A stretch of 47,573 nt of DNA, from the NCBI GenBank assembly GCA_017619715.1, contig JAFZRS010000013.1, positions 1-47,573 on the forward strand, written 5' to 3'. Below the pieces are notes generated by a model. It searched no databases, was not told where the DNA came from, and saw only the letters and a list, made by a program, of their open reading frames with translations. Positions 23,054 to 30,503 of the stretch are shown here, in pieces. This stretch comes from Oscillospiraceae bacterium. GTDB taxonomy: Bacteria > Bacillota > Clostridia > Oscillospirales > Oscillospiraceae. Made by a program: the position numbers and the translations under genes. The number at the start of each line of letters is the position of its first letter. Position 1 is the first letter of the stretch.

Positions 23054-23986
23054 ATGAAAGTATTGTCTTTATTCTGTGGTTGCGGTGGCCTCGATATGGG
23101 GTTTGCAAATGCAGGTTACGATATAATCTGGGCAAATGATATTGATCACTATGCCTGTCAAACATATGCCGCCAATTTTGGCAATCATGTTATCGAGGGT
23201 GATATCTTCAAGATTAAACTTGAAGACCTCCCTGCTTTTGACATGTTAATCGGTGGATTTCCGTGTCAGCCCTTCAGCATGATGGGTGAAGAACGCGGTT
23301 TCGATGATGCGCGTGGGACTCTATTCTTTAGGATTGCAGAAATCATAAAGCACAAGATCGATATGGGCGAAAAGCCTAAGGTCATAGTATTAGAGAATGT
23401 TAGGACCTTGATGACTCATGACAAGGGTAGAACGTTTGCGACCATCAAACGTATTTTGGAAGAGGACTTGAAATATCGAGTGTTCTTTAAGATTCTCAAT
23501 TCAGCAGACTATGGCATACCCCAAACCCGAAACAGAACCTACATCGTTTGCTTTGACAATGCGGGTGTTGAGTTTGCGTTTCCCGAGCCGGAGGAACTCA
23601 AACTGACGCTTCAGGATCTATTGGAAGAAGGCGTCGATGATAAGTATTTCCTGTCAGAAAAAATCCTTCCCACAATTCTTTCGGATGGAACAGGGGGATA
23701 TAAGGCGAAGTCAGAGATTGATTTGAAAATAGCGAGACCATTATGCGCTACGATGGCGAAAATGCACAGAGCCTGCCAAGACAACTATGTTACACAAAAC
23801 GGCAGAGTAAGGCGGCTTACACCGCGAGACTGCGCACGTCTTCAGGGGTTTCAAGATTCATTTATCATTCCTGTCTCTGATTCGCAAGCATATAAACAGT
23901 TTGGAAATGCAGTAACAGTTAATGTAGCATATGCGGTTGCGAATCAGATAAGGACAGCTTTAGAGAAGGCTGGTGATTGGGAATGA
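23054..23986 (+). CDS. DNA (cytosine-5) methyltransferase, M1 of a LlaJI-like RM system
   Basis: A 310-residue C5 methyltransferase. Motif I is Leu-Phe-Cys-Gly-Cys-Gly-Gly-Leu, motif IV is Gly-Gly-Phe-Pro-Cys71-Gln-Pro-Phe-Ser with the catalytic Cys, motif VI is Leu-Glu-Asn-Val, motif VIII is Gln-Thr-Arg-Asn-Arg-Thr-Tyr-Ile-Val, and motif X is Gly-Asn-Ala-Val-Thr-Val-Asn-Val. It transfers methyl from SAM to carbon 5 of cytosine in the recognition site. The target-recognition region between VIII and X is short. The next gene encodes a second C5 methyltransferase in ATGA overlap. In LlaJI the two enzymes modify the two strands of an asymmetric site (GACGC); the same division is likely here, but the site cannot be read from sequence. 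Confidence 0.95.
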   Translation: MKVLSLFCGCGGLDMGFANAGYDIIWANDIDHYACQTYAANFGNHVIEGDIFKIKLEDLPAFDMLIGGFPCQPFSMMGEERGFDDARGTLFFRIAEIIKHKIDMGEKPKVIVLENVRTLMTHDKGRTFATIKRILEEDLKYRVFFKILNSADYGIPQTRNRTYIVCFDNAGVEFAFPEPEELKLTLQDLLEEGVDDKYFLSEKILPTILSDGTGGYKAKSEIDLKIARPLCATMAKMHRACQDNYVTQNGRVRRLTPRDCARLQGFQDSFIIPVSDSQAYKQFGNAVTVNVAYAVANQIRTALEKAGDWE

Positions 23987-25410
23987 AAGAAAAAGGGTTT
24001 AGTGTCGATATCGAAGAGATAAGAGATTCATTAACGGTATACAGTGATTTGCTTGATGACGAGGCTTCTTCATTGCCGATTGAGCGTATGTCGGAAACAG
24101 TTGACGAGGATTACTTGAGACAAAGAGGTGCGGCAATAGTTGCCGAGGCGAGAACGAACCCTCAGTTTGCATACCTACTTGGACATTTAACCGGAAAATG
24201 CAGTTCGGACGACTGCGAGATGTGCCCTGTACGGAAGTATTGCAATCATTTCATCAAAAAGAGGCGTGACGCTGTTCATACGGATTCTTTGAAAATGATT
24301 GACCTGTTCTGTGGAGCGGGCGGTTTGTCATTGGGTTTTTCGCAAGAGGGATTTGTTGCAGTACTCGCAAACGATATCGAAGAATGCTGTGTTGATACCT
24401 ATGCGCATAATCACCCGGAAATCCCCAGGTCTCAAATCGTTAAGGGTGATATTAACGATATGATAAAGGATCTTGATTCATATCTGGGATCGGAGGAAGT
24501 GTCTATTATTGTCGGAGGACCGCCGTGTCAAGGGTTTAGTATGGCAAACAGGCAGCGTTTGATCGATGATCCACGCAATCACCTTTATAGGAGTTATGTT
24601 GAAGTAGTAAAGAGAGTTCGGCCTCCGTTCTTCGTTATGGAGAATGTTAAGGGAATGATGAGCGTTGCCGGACAGGTAATCGAGGACTTTGAAGGTATCG
24701 GTTATTCTGTTTCAGCTCGTATTCTTAATGCAAAAGATTTCGGGGTGCCGCAGAACAGAGAACGATTGATTTACATTGGTAATAGAGTTGGCGTCGATAA
24801 CAATATGGTTTTTGAAGAGATCATAGCTGGCGCTGACGGTCTTGGCATGTTTGTTTTACAAGACGCACTTTACGGGTTAAAGCCTCTTGTTGCATCGCGA
24901 GACAGAAATACAACAGAACAATCCTCAGATGCTTCTGGCGGAAGAATTGCGCGTGGTACGGGTGAAACAAACGCTTACATTGACTTGATTAACCAGGGAC
25001 GCGGTGTGCCTATCGTCTATAATCACAAGGCTCGGTACAACAATGACAGAGACATTGAAATATTTGGAAGACTGAATCCTGGCGATCGGTCAGATGACCC
25101 CAAGATCGCTGATATTATGCCTTATGCAAGACGAAACGACATATTCAAGGACAAGTATTTCAAGCTTGAGCCGACAAAGGTATGTAAGACCATTACAGCG
25201 CATATGAAATTTGACTGTAATATGTATATACATCCTACACAGGCGCGCGGCTTAACACCAAGAGAAGCCGCAAGGGTACAGTCCTTTCCGGATGATTATT
25301 TCTTCCGTGGGGCGTACACAAAAACATATATGCAGATCGGGAATTCGGTTCCTCCTCTTTTAGGCAGAGCCATTGCCCATGTCATAAAGAAATACTTGCG
25401 AGGTGAATGA
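23983..25410 (+). CDS. DNA (cytosine-5) methyltransferase, M2 of a LlaJI-like RM system, with N-terminal Cys4 motif
   Basis: A 475-residue C5 methyltransferase with a 105-residue extension before the catalytic domain. The extension contains Cys73-x4-Cys78-x2-Cys81-x5-Cys87, which resembles the iron-sulfur loop of endonuclease III/MutY proteins (x6, x2, x5). Motif I (Leu-Phe-Cys-Gly-Ala-Gly-Gly-Leu) starts near residue 108, the catalytic Cys182 is in Gly-Gly-Pro-Pro-Cys-Gln-Gly-Phe-Ser, motif VIII is Gln-Asn-Arg-Glu-Arg-Leu, and Gly-Asn-Ser-Val-Pro-Pro is motif X. The ATG at 23983 overlaps the M1 stop codon. It probably methylates the second strand of an asymmetric site. The role of the Cys4 extension is unknown; it may bind zinc or an iron-sulfur cluster. 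Confidence 0.94.
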   Translation: MKEKGFSVDIEEIRDSLTVYSDLLDDEASSLPIERMSETVDEDYLRQRGAAIVAEARTNPQFAYLLGHLTGKCSSDDCEMCPVRKYCNHFIKKRRDAVHTDSLKMIDLFCGAGGLSLGFSQEGFVAVLANDIEECCVDTYAHNHPEIPRSQIVKGDINDMIKDLDSYLGSEEVSIIVGGPPCQGFSMANRQRLIDDPRNHLYRSYVEVVKRVRPPFFVMENVKGMMSVAGQVIEDFEGIGYSVSARILNAKDFGVPQNRERLIYIGNRVGVDNNMVFEEIIAGADGLGMFVLQDALYGLKPLVASRDRNTTEQSSDASGGRIARGTGETNAYIDLINQGRGVPIVYNHKARYNNDRDIEIFGRLNPGDRSDDPKIADIMPYARRNDIFKDKYFKLEPTKVCKTITAHMKFDCNMYIHPTQARGLTPREAARVQSFPDDYFFRGAYTKTYMQIGNSVPPLLGRAIAHVIKKYLRGE

Positions 25411-27332
25411 AAATGGAATTTAACGAGGCAATACAAATTGTTTGTAACGCGTTAGCAGCCACGGGAACGGCTGTTTCTGCGGACGACTACGACGGCGTTG
25501 CCGTGAAGAAACTGGTCGCTTCCAATACGCTCGATGAAGGCAGAACTACAAATCAAACCCATCTTGCTATTACTGGCAGTCAGATGGATATTTTCCCGTA
25601 TCTCCGTTCTGAGGGGTATCTGACAGGCAACGAAGATGTTCCGGATGAGGATTTGAAAAAATACTTTGTTGGCAAGATTCCTGTTGATCTGTACGAAAGC
25701 AATCTTGGGTATTTGAGTGGTGGTAACGCGGCGGGAATCGTATTCCAAAACGGGAAACGCAGAACGAACACTTCAATTATTCGCAGCAAGAGGCGTGATC
25801 AAGCAGACCAGATCCAGGTTTCTCTTTTGAATTTCGATGGTCCAGACTTTGTAACGTTCCGAAGGTTACTTCATATCGGAACCTATATGATCATTCTGAA
25901 AAAGAAGAATACGTTGCTTTATGATTTCTTTGGTGTCATTCCAAATAGAGGCGTTGAAGGCGACGGCAATCTTCAGACCATAAACAATCAACTGTTTATC
26001 CGACCGACAAATACAGGCGTGGACATTGCAGAGCTAACCAACAATGACGGCGACGGAAACGTGCAGCCATATATTGCTCCGCAAGTTGCTGACAACATTC
26101 TTCTCTACGGCGTCCCCGGCTGCGGTAAGAGCTACACCATTAAGACCGAGTATTGCGATGATGACGACCACATGGAACGCGCTGTGTTCCACCCGGATTA
26201 TACATATTCAGACTTCATAGGACAGATCCTGCCAAGGGTTGATGAAGGACACATCGAATACCGTTTTGAGCCGGGTCCCTTTACCCGCATTCTCAAAAAG
26301 GCTGTGGAATCGCCGGATGAGATTTTCTATCTCGTGGTGGAGGAAATCAACCGCGGCAATGCTCCCGCTATTTTCGGAGATGTTTTCCAGCTCCTCGACA
26401 GAGACGAAAGCGGCTGCAGCGAGTATGGCGTCAGCAACGAAAACATCTCTCAATATGTTTATGGGGATGCTGTAACAAAGATCAAAATCCCTGGAAACCT
26501 CTTTGTTTTGGCAACGATGAACACGTCGGACCAGAATGTTTTCACGCTTGATACGGCTTTCAAGCGCCGCTGGACTATGCGGATGATAGAAAACAACATC
26601 GACGCATGTGAATATGCCGATCATCAGATTTGCGCGTGGGGTATTACCTGGGGAACATTCGCAAAAACAATCAATCAGAAAATCACAGAACTCGGAGAGA
26701 ACAATCTCAGTAATGAGGACAACCGCCTCGGAGCGTATTTTGTCCGGGAAGCGGATCTGAACGATGCAGAGCATTTCGGAGAAAAGATACTTATGTATCT
26801 GTGGAACGACGCTTTCAAGTTCGATCACGACAAGGTGTTCAAAGCCGAATACCGCACCCTCGATGAACTGATTGCCGGATTCGTTCGCGTCGGCTTTGCC
26901 GTCTTCAGTGACGACATTGTCTTTGAAACCATAGCAGAAGAAACCGATGACATCGTAGAGACGGACAACCCCACGGCTGAACAGTACCTGGAGGGCAAGA
27001 ATCCTGAACTTGTTGCTGCATACCGTACATTGTTCGAGGCTGTTACCGCCCGTGTTCCGAATGCGTATGATGCAAGTGTCGGTTCGCTGACTTATGCCGC
27101 CTGGAAGGCGAACGATATCAGAAAAGCAAGTTTTGCCGATATCGTTATTCAGCGGAACAGGATTGTCATTTCCTGTGAGATTCCGACAAGTGAACCGGCA
27201 AGAGCGGTCGGTGAGCAGATTCCGGTAGACAATCACCACAACCACTATTTCCGTATCATTTTCGATGCCGAACAGACAGAACAGATTGTGAACGCAATCG
27301 TGGAATCATATAACCAACTTAAAGTACAGTAA
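25407..27332 (+). CDS. McrB-like AAA+ GTPase, R1 subunit of a LlaJI/BsuMI-type restriction enzyme
   Basis: A 641-residue protein. An N-terminal domain (about residues 1-230), likely DNA-reading, is followed by a McrB-type AAA+ motor. Walker A is Gly-Val-Pro-Gly-Cys-Gly-Lys-Ser (about 235-242), Walker B is Val-Val-Glu-Glu-Ile-Asn-Arg-Gly (about 308), and the McrB signature Met-Asn-Thr-Ser-Asp-Gln lies near 371 (Arg of the usual MNTxDR is Gln). A C-terminal region from about residue 520 is of unknown fold. In McrBC and LlaJI the GTP-driven motor translocates DNA and activates the partner nuclease. ATGs at 25407 and 25413 are both possible; the first overlaps the M2 stop. The nuclease gene follows after 11 nt. 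Without that partner this would be called a type IV McrB, but the two adjacent methyltransferases favour a LlaJI-like type II system. Confidence 0.92.
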   Translation: MKMEFNEAIQIVCNALAATGTAVSADDYDGVAVKKLVASNTLDEGRTTNQTHLAITGSQMDIFPYLRSEGYLTGNEDVPDEDLKKYFVGKIPVDLYESNLGYLSGGNAAGIVFQNGKRRTNTSIIRSKRRDQADQIQVSLLNFDGPDFVTFRRLLHIGTYMIILKKKNTLLYDFFGVIPNRGVEGDGNLQTINNQLFIRPTNTGVDIAELTNNDGDGNVQPYIAPQVADNILLYGVPGCGKSYTIKTEYCDDDDHMERAVFHPDYTYSDFIGQILPRVDEGHIEYRFEPGPFTRILKKAVESPDEIFYLVVEEINRGNAPAIFGDVFQLLDRDESGCSEYGVSNENISQYVYGDAVTKIKIPGNLFVLATMNTSDQNVFTLDTAFKRRWTMRMIENNIDACEYADHQICAWGITWGTFAKTINQKITELGENNLSNEDNRLGAYFVREADLNDAEHFGEKILMYLWNDAFKFDHDKVFKAEYRTLDELIAGFVRVGFAVFSDDIVFETIAEETDDIVETDNPTAEQYLEGKNPELVAAYRTLFEAVTARVPNAYDASVGSLTYAAWKANDIRKASFADIVIQRNRIVISCEIPTSEPARAVGEQIPVDNHHNHYFRIIFDAEQTEQIVNAIVESYNQLKVQ

Positions 27333-27343
27333 GGATTGAGCCT

Positions 27344-28573
27344 ATGTTAAAAGATTGCTGCTCGGTCTGTAACTTTGCGGATGACGGTTTCATAGGCATT
27401 CAGTTCCAGGATGGGCTGCCTCACGTATCATTTCCGAGAGGTTATACAATTTCCGACGACGATGACACGGTGAGAAAAGATATCCTGGGGCTGATTACGG
27501 TTCTGCAAAGGTTCAGTAACCAGCGTGAAGGTCAAAACAGAATAGGTGACGGCGAGGATCAGACAGCGTTTCCGATCCTCTCGTATCAGTATGTCATAAA
27601 GGACTTCATTGCTCATGGCTACTATACGGAACACGAGGTCGAGCATCGTCTGAATGACCGTGGAAAAATCAACTGGAAACGTACAATTCAGCAGGTTCAG
27701 CCTCAAGTTGATAACGGGAATGTTGTCTATCTTAATTTCATAACCAAGCGGAGTATCAACAAAGCGAATATTCTGACAAGGATACATGAGTTCTGTGTAT
27801 ACGAGAGCTTCTCAAAACTCGGATGGCTTTATCTTTCAACTGCTTTTCTGCCGAAAAAGCCTTCCCTGCGCTTCAACAAGAAAATGTTCCTTGCGACCCT
27901 CAACGATGCTCTCAAGAACACTTTCAACAGCGACAAGAAGCTCCTGTTCTCAAGCATGATTGAGATAGTCAACTGTGTTGAGGAACAGGCGGATCTTAAG
28001 GATTTCCAGTTCGGCGTATCCCGGTTTGAATATGTATGGGAGAACCTCATTGACTATGTTTTCGGTGAGAGCAACAAGGATATCTACTTTCCTCATGCAA
28101 AATGGCATATTATTGCCGGCGACCGCACCGAAAGCAGCGCCCTGGAGCCGGATACGGTTATGAAGCACGACGGAAAGTTTTATATTCTGGATGCCAAATA
28201 CTACAAGTTCGGCATCACGGGGCTTTCAGCGCATCTCCCTGCTACGTCTTCCATCCAAAAGCAGATTACATATGGGGATTATATTGCTGCACGGCATTTT
28301 GCAGAAAGCGGCGATATTTACAATGCTTTCGTTATGCCGTACGCCTCCCGCGAGGGTGATGAACCGCTGAAGTTTGTGAGCGTCGGTACGGCAGACTGGA
28401 TTGAATACTCGCCCGAAACCGAAAACTACAAATATGTTCTCGGTATTCTGCTTGATACAAGACATATCATGCAAACCTATACCCGGCACAACGGAAGAGA
28501 GATTATGAATATGTCGCAGATGATACTGGATTCCATTCGGGCATATCGTGCCGAGGCTGATACCGTACAGTAG
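27344..28573 (+). CDS. LlaJI-family restriction endonuclease (R2 subunit)
   Basis: A 409-residue protein with the features of the LlaJI nuclease family: the Arg-Gly-Lys-Ile-Asn-Trp-Lys-Arg-Thr-Ile block in the N-terminal part, Phe-Glu-Tyr-Val-Trp-Glu-Asn-Leu in the middle, and a PD-(D/E)XK core (Glu-Pro-Asp near residue 269, Asp-Ala-Lys near 284) in the C-terminal part. The partner of the McrB-like motor, it should cut unmethylated (or foreign) DNA in a GTP-dependent way. In BsuMI the corresponding proteins are YdiS/YdjA. An N-terminal Cys-x2-Cys-x3-Cys-Asn is seen but not part of a recognised motif. The next gene, vsr, begins 10 nt later. Confidence 0.9.
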   Translation: MLKDCCSVCNFADDGFIGIQFQDGLPHVSFPRGYTISDDDDTVRKDILGLITVLQRFSNQREGQNRIGDGEDQTAFPILSYQYVIKDFIAHGYYTEHEVEHRLNDRGKINWKRTIQQVQPQVDNGNVVYLNFITKRSINKANILTRIHEFCVYESFSKLGWLYLSTAFLPKKPSLRFNKKMFLATLNDALKNTFNSDKKLLFSSMIEIVNCVEEQADLKDFQFGVSRFEYVWENLIDYVFGESNKDIYFPHAKWHIIAGDRTESSALEPDTVMKHDGKFYILDAKYYKFGITGLSAHLPATSSIQKQITYGDYIAARHFAESGDIYNAFVMPYASREGDEPLKFVSVGTADWIEYSPETENYKYVLGILLDTRHIMQTYTRHNGREIMNMSQMILDSIRAYRAEADTVQ

Positions 28574-28583
28574 TGGTGATGAT

Positions 28584-29009
28584 ATGGCAGATCGTTTGAC
28601 GGCGGAAAAACGAAGCTGGAATATGTCCCGCATTAGGGGCAAGGACACTTCCATTGAGGTCAAAGTCAGAAAATATCTGTTCTCAAAGGGGTTCAGATAC
28701 AGAAAGAATGACAAACGGCTTCCGGGGAAACCAGATGTGGTTCTGCCAAAGTATCATACAGTTATATTCGTCCACGGCTGTTTCTGGCACAGACATCCCG
28801 GCTGCAAAGACGCTGCGACGCCGAAAACAAGGACAGAGTTTTGGCTTGAAAAGTTCGAGAAGAATGTCGAGAACGATCGCATTCACCGGGAGGCGCTCGA
28901 AGCTGCAGGGTGGAATGTTATCACTCTGTGGGAGTGCGATATCAAGAAAAGGTTCGATGAAACCATGAATCGGGTGGTTCTCGAACTGTACGAATCTATA
29001 AAGAAGTGA
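28584..29009 (+). CDS. vsr: Very short patch repair endonuclease (Vsr)
   Basis: A 141-residue Vsr protein. It contains Ser-Arg-Ile-Arg-Gly-Lys-Asp-Thr, Gly-Lys-Pro-Asp-Val-Val-Leu-Pro (the metal Asp), Val-Phe-Val-His-Gly-Cys-Phe-Trp-His, and the zinc ligands with Cys-Lys and a later Cys in Trp-Glu-Cys-Asp. It nicks DNA 5' of T in T:G mismatches that arise when 5-methylcytosine is deaminated, so repair restores C. A Vsr next to C5 methyltransferases fits removal of mutations caused by methylation at the RM site. The ATG at 28584 has only a weak GGTGAT ribosome site; a 12-residue longer in-frame start at 28548 lies inside the previous gene and is rejected. Confidence 0.95.
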   Translation: MADRLTAEKRSWNMSRIRGKDTSIEVKVRKYLFSKGFRYRKNDKRLPGKPDVVLPKYHTVIFVHGCFWHRHPGCKDAATPKTRTEFWLEKFEKNVENDRIHREALEAAGWNVITLWECDIKKRFDETMNRVVLELYESIKK

Positions 29010-29026
29010 TGGAAGGAGGCCGCTGA

Positions 29027-30502
29027 ATGAAGCGTATATGCTTGGGAACGATGATAACGCTCATATATCAAAGCCGTATTCGTAACACGGATACGATTAA
29101 AGCCATATGCGACGGGATTTTTGCGGCCTACGGACTTGCGGTTGGTGACTACAACAAAGAACTGCCCAGCCATTTGAAAAGTGGACATGACCCCGCTCCC
29201 GGCGGATTGATTGAAGCTGCCAGGGATCTGACAATGGATCAAATCGATAAGGGTTTTGAGCTGTATGTCCTGCCATTGATTCACAATGATAAGCACGAGG
29301 CTCTATTCCGGGCAATCAAGGCCGTCCTTCGTGAGGATACTACTATTCTGGGAACTACTCTTGTGGGTAGGACATCCGGGTTTGAAAAGGATAACATCTT
29401 AGGCAGTGATACTTTTGATGAGTCCGCACTACTTGCCAATGTCGTTACATACGCCATCACAAGTACGGAGAACGATAAACTAAGTGCGAACATTAGGGAA
29501 CTTAGCAAGGGATATGTTGATGGATTTGTCGGTTCTTACGAGGAAATCCATTTCTTAACCCCGGTAGTCGACCAGGACCAGTATTCCCCACTGAAGCGGA
29601 CGCTGAAGGATCCGATGTTTGACAGGATATTCAAAAAGGCTACGGATATTACCATTTCCGGCATGAGCAATCCGGCGAGGGCGTGCGTCTTTTATATCGA
29701 CCCGAGTAACTGTCAGTTCAGATTCCGCGATTTGAAGGATTTTATAATCAACAATATCGGCAGCTACGTTTTTTCACGGGCGCAAACGAAGCGCATTCTT
29801 GATACGACAAAGAATCCGTCCTCCATCGGTTCGAGGGCGATGCTAAAGTTTGTTCAGAAATACGGCTCGGGCGCGGAAACAGTACTCGGCGAGATCCTTC
29901 TGTATGTCTTTATGGAGCAGGAACTCGACGCTCCCAAGATCATGAGCCGTATTGAGCTTGACGAGTACAACCGGAACACTGTAAGCAAGAGCGACGGCAT
30001 CCATCTCCTGTCTGTTGATCGTTCCGGGCAGCCGTTCCATCAGCTTGTGTTTGGAGCATCTGATATTATCGGAGATCTGACCGCTGCCGTAGATCGTGCT
30101 TTTGATAAAATTGTGAAAATCAAGGATAACAGCGAAGATGAACTGAGCATGGTGGAAAGCACCACACAGTGGACCATTTACGACCCGGAAGCAACCAAAT
30201 ACATGGTCGATCTTATGACGCCGAAACGCGGCGGTTCCGGGAAACCCGATATGGCTTTCGGTGCGTTCCTCGGGTATACCATTAAGCTCGACAAGCCCGA
30301 AACGGACAGTCAAAAATACAGGACTGCGGTAAAGGATCAGCTGATCCGAGACATCTCGGCGGTTCAGCCGCATATAATCGAACTCATTCGGCAACATAAT
30401 TTGAACGGGTACAGTTTCTATTTTTATGTAATGCCCTTCAACGATGCCCCGAATGAAAAAACAAGTATCATCCGGGATCTCTTAAACGGAGGTGGCGTGT
30501 AA
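29027..30502 (+). CDS. hamA: DUF1837 protein, HamA-like component of a Hachiman/AbpAB-type defence system
   Basis: A 491-residue protein. The C-terminal half carries a DUF1837/HamA-type fold: Leu-Gly-Glu-Ile-Leu-Leu-Tyr, then Ala-Pro-Lys-Ile-Met-Ser-Arg-Ile-Glu-Leu, then Ser-Asp-Gly-Ile-His-Leu-Leu and Gln-Leu-Val-Phe-Gly-Ala-Ser-Asp. HamA of described Hachiman systems is a nuclease held inactive by the HamB helicase. Those proteins carry a Gly-Glu-x-Lys catalytic motif at the last position, which here seems to be Gly-Ala-Ser-Asp, so the active residues may differ. The protein is longer than the minimal HamA and closer in length to AbpA. AAGGAGG precedes the ATG. Its stop lies one base from the helicase GTG. 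The family call rests on pattern recognition plus the helicase partner. Confidence 0.78.
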   Translation: MKRICLGTMITLIYQSRIRNTDTIKAICDGIFAAYGLAVGDYNKELPSHLKSGHDPAPGGLIEAARDLTMDQIDKGFELYVLPLIHNDKHEALFRAIKAVLREDTTILGTTLVGRTSGFEKDNILGSDTFDESALLANVVTYAITSTENDKLSANIRELSKGYVDGFVGSYEEIHFLTPVVDQDQYSPLKRTLKDPMFDRIFKKATDITISGMSNPARACVFYIDPSNCQFRFRDLKDFIINNIGSYVFSRAQTKRILDTTKNPSSIGSRAMLKFVQKYGSGAETVLGEILLYVFMEQELDAPKIMSRIELDEYNRNTVSKSDGIHLLSVDRSGQPFHQLVFGASDIIGDLTAAVDRAFDKIVKIKDNSEDELSMVESTTQWTIYDPEATKYMVDLMTPKRGGSGKPDMAFGAFLGYTIKLDKPETDSQKYRTAVKDQLIRDISAVQPHIIELIRQHNLNGYSFYFYVMPFNDAPNEKTSIIRDLLNGGGV

Positions 30503-30503
30503 C

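Noticed and set aside
25407..28573. Stand-alone type IV McrBC system
   Set aside because: Two C5 methyltransferases overlap it directly and the nuclease matches LlaJI rather than McrC, so methyl-dependent restriction is not supported.
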